From the NCBI GenBank assembly GCA_025094145.1, contig JALLLS010000015.1, positions 248,001-312,000 of the forward strand: a stretch of DNA of 64,000 bases. The letters run 5' to 3'. Shown one piece after another: positions 63,968-64,000 of this stretch. The first letter of the stretch is position 1; each line of letters opens with the position of its first letter. A program made the translations under genes and the position numbers. The DNA is from Spinellus fusiger. Its lineage: Eukaryota > Mucoromycota > Mucoromycetes > Mucorales > Phycomycetaceae. The notes beneath the pieces were generated by a model. It made no database searches, was not told where the DNA came from, and worked only from the letters and a program-made list of their open reading frames with translations.

Positions 63968-64000
63968 TGGACCTATCTCTTGAAGGCGGAAATGCTATTC
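63968..64000 (+). CDS. Possible start of a truncated gene
   Basis: An ATG at 63968 opens MDLSLEGGNAI and is still open at the window end, in a position expected for a gene divergent from PAP1. Eleven codons are too few to identify it. Confidence 0.25.

Overview
This 64 kb window looks like a nuclear chromosome segment of an early-diverging filamentous fungus, most likely Mucoromycota. The grounds are: AT-rich DNA, many short GT..AG introns (about 40-90 nt) in almost every gene, the spliceosomal, COMPASS, poly(A) polymerase and V-ATPase genes of a eukaryote, genes such as COP1 and a CABLES-like cyclin that yeasts lack, and the typical mobile DNA (Tc1-like, CACTA/Plavaka-like, Fanzor/TnpB-like relics). 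I rebuilt exons by hand from splice signals and reading phase. Where I state a protein length, the exon lengths add up to a multiple of three; boundaries may be off by a base or two.

Layout. 1-2.2 kb: fatty aldehyde dehydrogenase (+). 2.2-11 kb: mobile DNA, with two inverted-repeat elements, an apparently intact 4.1 kb CACTA/Plavaka-like transposon whose 910-residue transposase is open, and two broken Tc1-like copies. 11.3-19.1 kb: a wax-synthase-like MBOAT gene (+) converging on a large 14-exon fusion gene (-) that joins a fatty acyl-CoA reductase to a PlsB/DHAPAT-like acyltransferase region. 19.5-22.9 kb: Cwc21/SRRM2, OMA1 and a DsbA/FrnE-like oxidoreductase. 22.9-26.4 kb: AT-rich DNA with a deleted Tc1 element. 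26.4-31.9 kb: a secreted Cys-rich protein and a Ca2+/cation exchanger. 32-33 kb: a second, deleted copy of the CACTA-like element that holds a Fanzor/TnpB-like C-terminus. 33.5-37.3 kb: SET1. 37.3-43.8 kb: dense transposon relics, including a second Fanzor-like pseudogene and a third CACTA-like copy. 43.8-64 kb: a gene-dense stretch with IAH1 esterase, a BAHD-like acyltransferase, an STK32/YANK kinase, an AGPAT, the V-ATPase f subunit, a CABLES-like cyclin, a TLDc protein, COP1 and poly(A) polymerase; the last bases may start another gene.

Functional links. The fatty aldehyde dehydrogenase, acyl-CoA reductase fusion and wax-synthase-like gene deal with the same fatty acyl/aldehyde/alcohol/ester chemistry and lie within 19 kb, split by transposons. 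The acyltransferase part of the fusion has Ser where the catalytic His of HxxxxD should be. The most unusual mobile-DNA signal is the presence of Fanzor/TnpB-type zinc-ribbon plus NRD tails, one of them inside a deleted element that shares ends with the intact CACTA-like transposon.
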